14,527 bases of DNA, taken from the NCBI GenBank assembly GCA_046724395.1, contig JBKOWM010000075.1, positions 1 through 14,527 on the forward strand. The letters run 5' to 3'. Positions 13,801-14,527 of this stretch are shown here, in pieces; within the stretch, counting starts at the first letter, position 1; each line of letters begins with the position of its first letter. The position numbers were made by a program, and so were the translations under genes. The notes below the pieces were generated by a model that did no database searches, was not told the DNA's origin, and saw only the letters and a list, made by a program, of their open reading frames with translations. The DNA comes from DATAEU01 sp046724395 (GTDB lineage Bacteria > Actinomycetota > UBA4738 > HRBIN12).

Positions 13801-13806
13801 ATTATG
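13801..13806 (-). promoter_or_regulatory. Possible -10 element upstream of the sensor-like gene
   Basis: On the minus strand CATAAT differs from the TATAAT consensus at one base and is the most A/T-rich point of the 149-base gap between the kinase stop and the sensor ATG at 13781. A convincing -35 at 16-18 bases is absent (TTTCCC occurs at 19), so an independent promoter is only suggested. Confidence 0.25.
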
Positions 13807-13930
13807 AGGCTCGGAGGTCGGCGCGGGGAAACCGACCGTCTCTTGGGACGGGGACCGGCCACCTTTCAGCGTCCGGGGAGCGGGTCGGCGGCAGGGGCGG
13901 CGTCAACTCGCGAGCGGCCGGCGGAACCCG

Positions 13931-14527
13931 TTAGCGCCCCGACCGGACCGGCGCCTCGCCTGCGACGAGCGTGCCCCGTCCAGGTTCGCTTCTCACGCTC
14001 ACCTCGCCGCCGATGGCGTCCATCCGGTCGGCCATGCCCTGAAGGCCGGTGCCGACGGGCGCGCTGGCACCGAACCCACCACCGTCATCCGCGACCTCGA
14101 ACCGAATCCGGCTGTCGTGTTCCCGCACTCGGACGATCACCTGCGTCGCGTCCGCGTACTTGGCGACGTTGTTGAGCGCCTCGAGGACGCAGAAGTAGAC
14201 GGCGGACTCGACATCCTGGCCGTAGCGACCGACGCCGTCCGGCTCGACAGACACGACGACCGGCGACTTCCGCCCCTGCGCTTCGATCGCGGCAGGTAGG
14301 CCCTGGTCCGCGAGCAATGGCGGATAGATGCCGCGGGCCAGATCTCGAAGATCGTCGAGGGCCGTCTGCGACGAGAGACGGACGTCCTCGAGCATCGACC
14401 GGACTCGGGCGTCATCTTTGCCCACAAACGACTCGGCGAGCCGCACCTTCACGCTGAGCGCCAGGAGCCGCTGTTGGGCGCCATCGTGCAGGTCGCGTTC
14501 GATGCGTCGACGCTCCTTGTCCTGCGC
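13931..14527 (-). CDS. Two-component histidine kinase, NarL/DesK type (5' end off the right edge)
   Basis: The frame is open to the right edge, so 198 C-terminal residues are visible. They begin AQDKERRRIERDLHDGAQQ, the HisKA_3 dimerisation box with the phospho-accepting histidine at visible residue 14 (14486-14488). The HATPase domain follows, with N-box VLEALNNVAKYADA, G1 box VADDGGGFG and G2 box GTGLQGMADRMDAIGG, ending RGTLVAGEAPVRSGR. Such kinases phosphorylate a NarL-type response regulator, which is not in the window. The sensor half lies outside and cannot be judged. A shorter internal start is not plausible because it would remove the histidine box. It is upstream of the kinase-less membrane/GAF gene on the same strand, which resembles the sensor half this type of kinase normally has. 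Confidence 0.93.
   Translation of the reverse strand, partial: AQDKERRRIERDLHDGAQQRLLALSVKVRLAESFVGKDDARVRSMLEDVRLSSQTALDDLRDLARGIYPPLLADQGLPAAIEAQGRKSPVVVSVEPDGVGRYGQDVESAVYFCVLEALNNVAKYADATQVIVRVREHDSRIRFEVADDGGGFGASAPVGTGLQGMADRMDAIGGEVSVRSEPGRGTLVAGEAPVRSGR

Noticed and set aside
12321..14527. A single histidine kinase gene broken by a frameshift into two pieces
   Set aside because: On the minus strand the kinase part comes before the sensor part, the reverse of the order within one gene, and no frame joins them.
1..14527. Prophage, insertion sequence, CRISPR or defence island
   Set aside because: No transposase, integrase, repeats of the right form, nuclease or toxin-antitoxin pair could be found; gene composition is uniform.

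Overview
This GC-rich window has dense, strongly G/C-third-position genes, frequent GTG/TTG starts, a LAL-type LuxR regulator, a PknB-like kinase, FHA and FN3 modules and small multi-pass membrane proteins. This points to a high-GC actinobacterium (Actinomycetota). A deep-branching soil-type class such as Thermoleophilia is possible, but the sequence alone does not settle it. I see no tRNA, rRNA, CRISPR array, transposase or phage gene, and the region reads as chromosomal rather than mobile. No gap between genes exceeds about 175 bases.

Layout. (1) Positions 1-2477, minus strand: a compact run of five genes in transcription order. These are an 80-aa conserved small protein, a two-helix membrane protein with a large outside domain, a four-helix membrane protein, a CoA-binding Rossmann protein, and a YbjQ/UPF0145 protein cut by the left edge. 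(2) Positions 2651-5635, plus strand: a large ATPase/LuxR regulator transcribed divergently from that run. (3) Positions 5737-9001, a phospho-signalling cluster: a membrane-anchored FHA protein (plus) converges on a small helical protein and a transmembrane Ser/Thr kinase with an FN3 ectodomain (both minus), followed by a small membrane protein (minus). (4) Positions 9096-9531, plus: a 77-aa protein with a leaderless-type promoter, overlapping by ATGA a 54-aa Cys/His protein that ends just before a hairpin. (5) Positions 9654-11763, plus: a NatA/NatB-type ABC exporter pair whose junction carries an imperfect 17-base duplication of the permease start region. (6) Positions 11896-12285, plus: a VOC (glyoxalase-fold) protein. 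(7) Positions 12321-14527, minus: the C-terminal catalytic half of a NarL/DesK-type histidine kinase (its start lies off the right edge), followed by a membrane/GAF protein resembling the sensor half of such a kinase but ending before any kinase domain.

How the parts may work together (inference). The LAL regulator is placed to control the divergent five-gene operon. The kinase and FHA protein are natural partners as writer and reader of phosphothreonine, and each has an extracytoplasmic domain bracketed by two cysteines. The sensor-only protein may modulate the adjacent kinase. The points most worth a second look are the kinase catalytic loop lacking its usual lysine, the kinase-less sensor, the duplicated permease start, and the overlapping 77-aa/54-aa pair.
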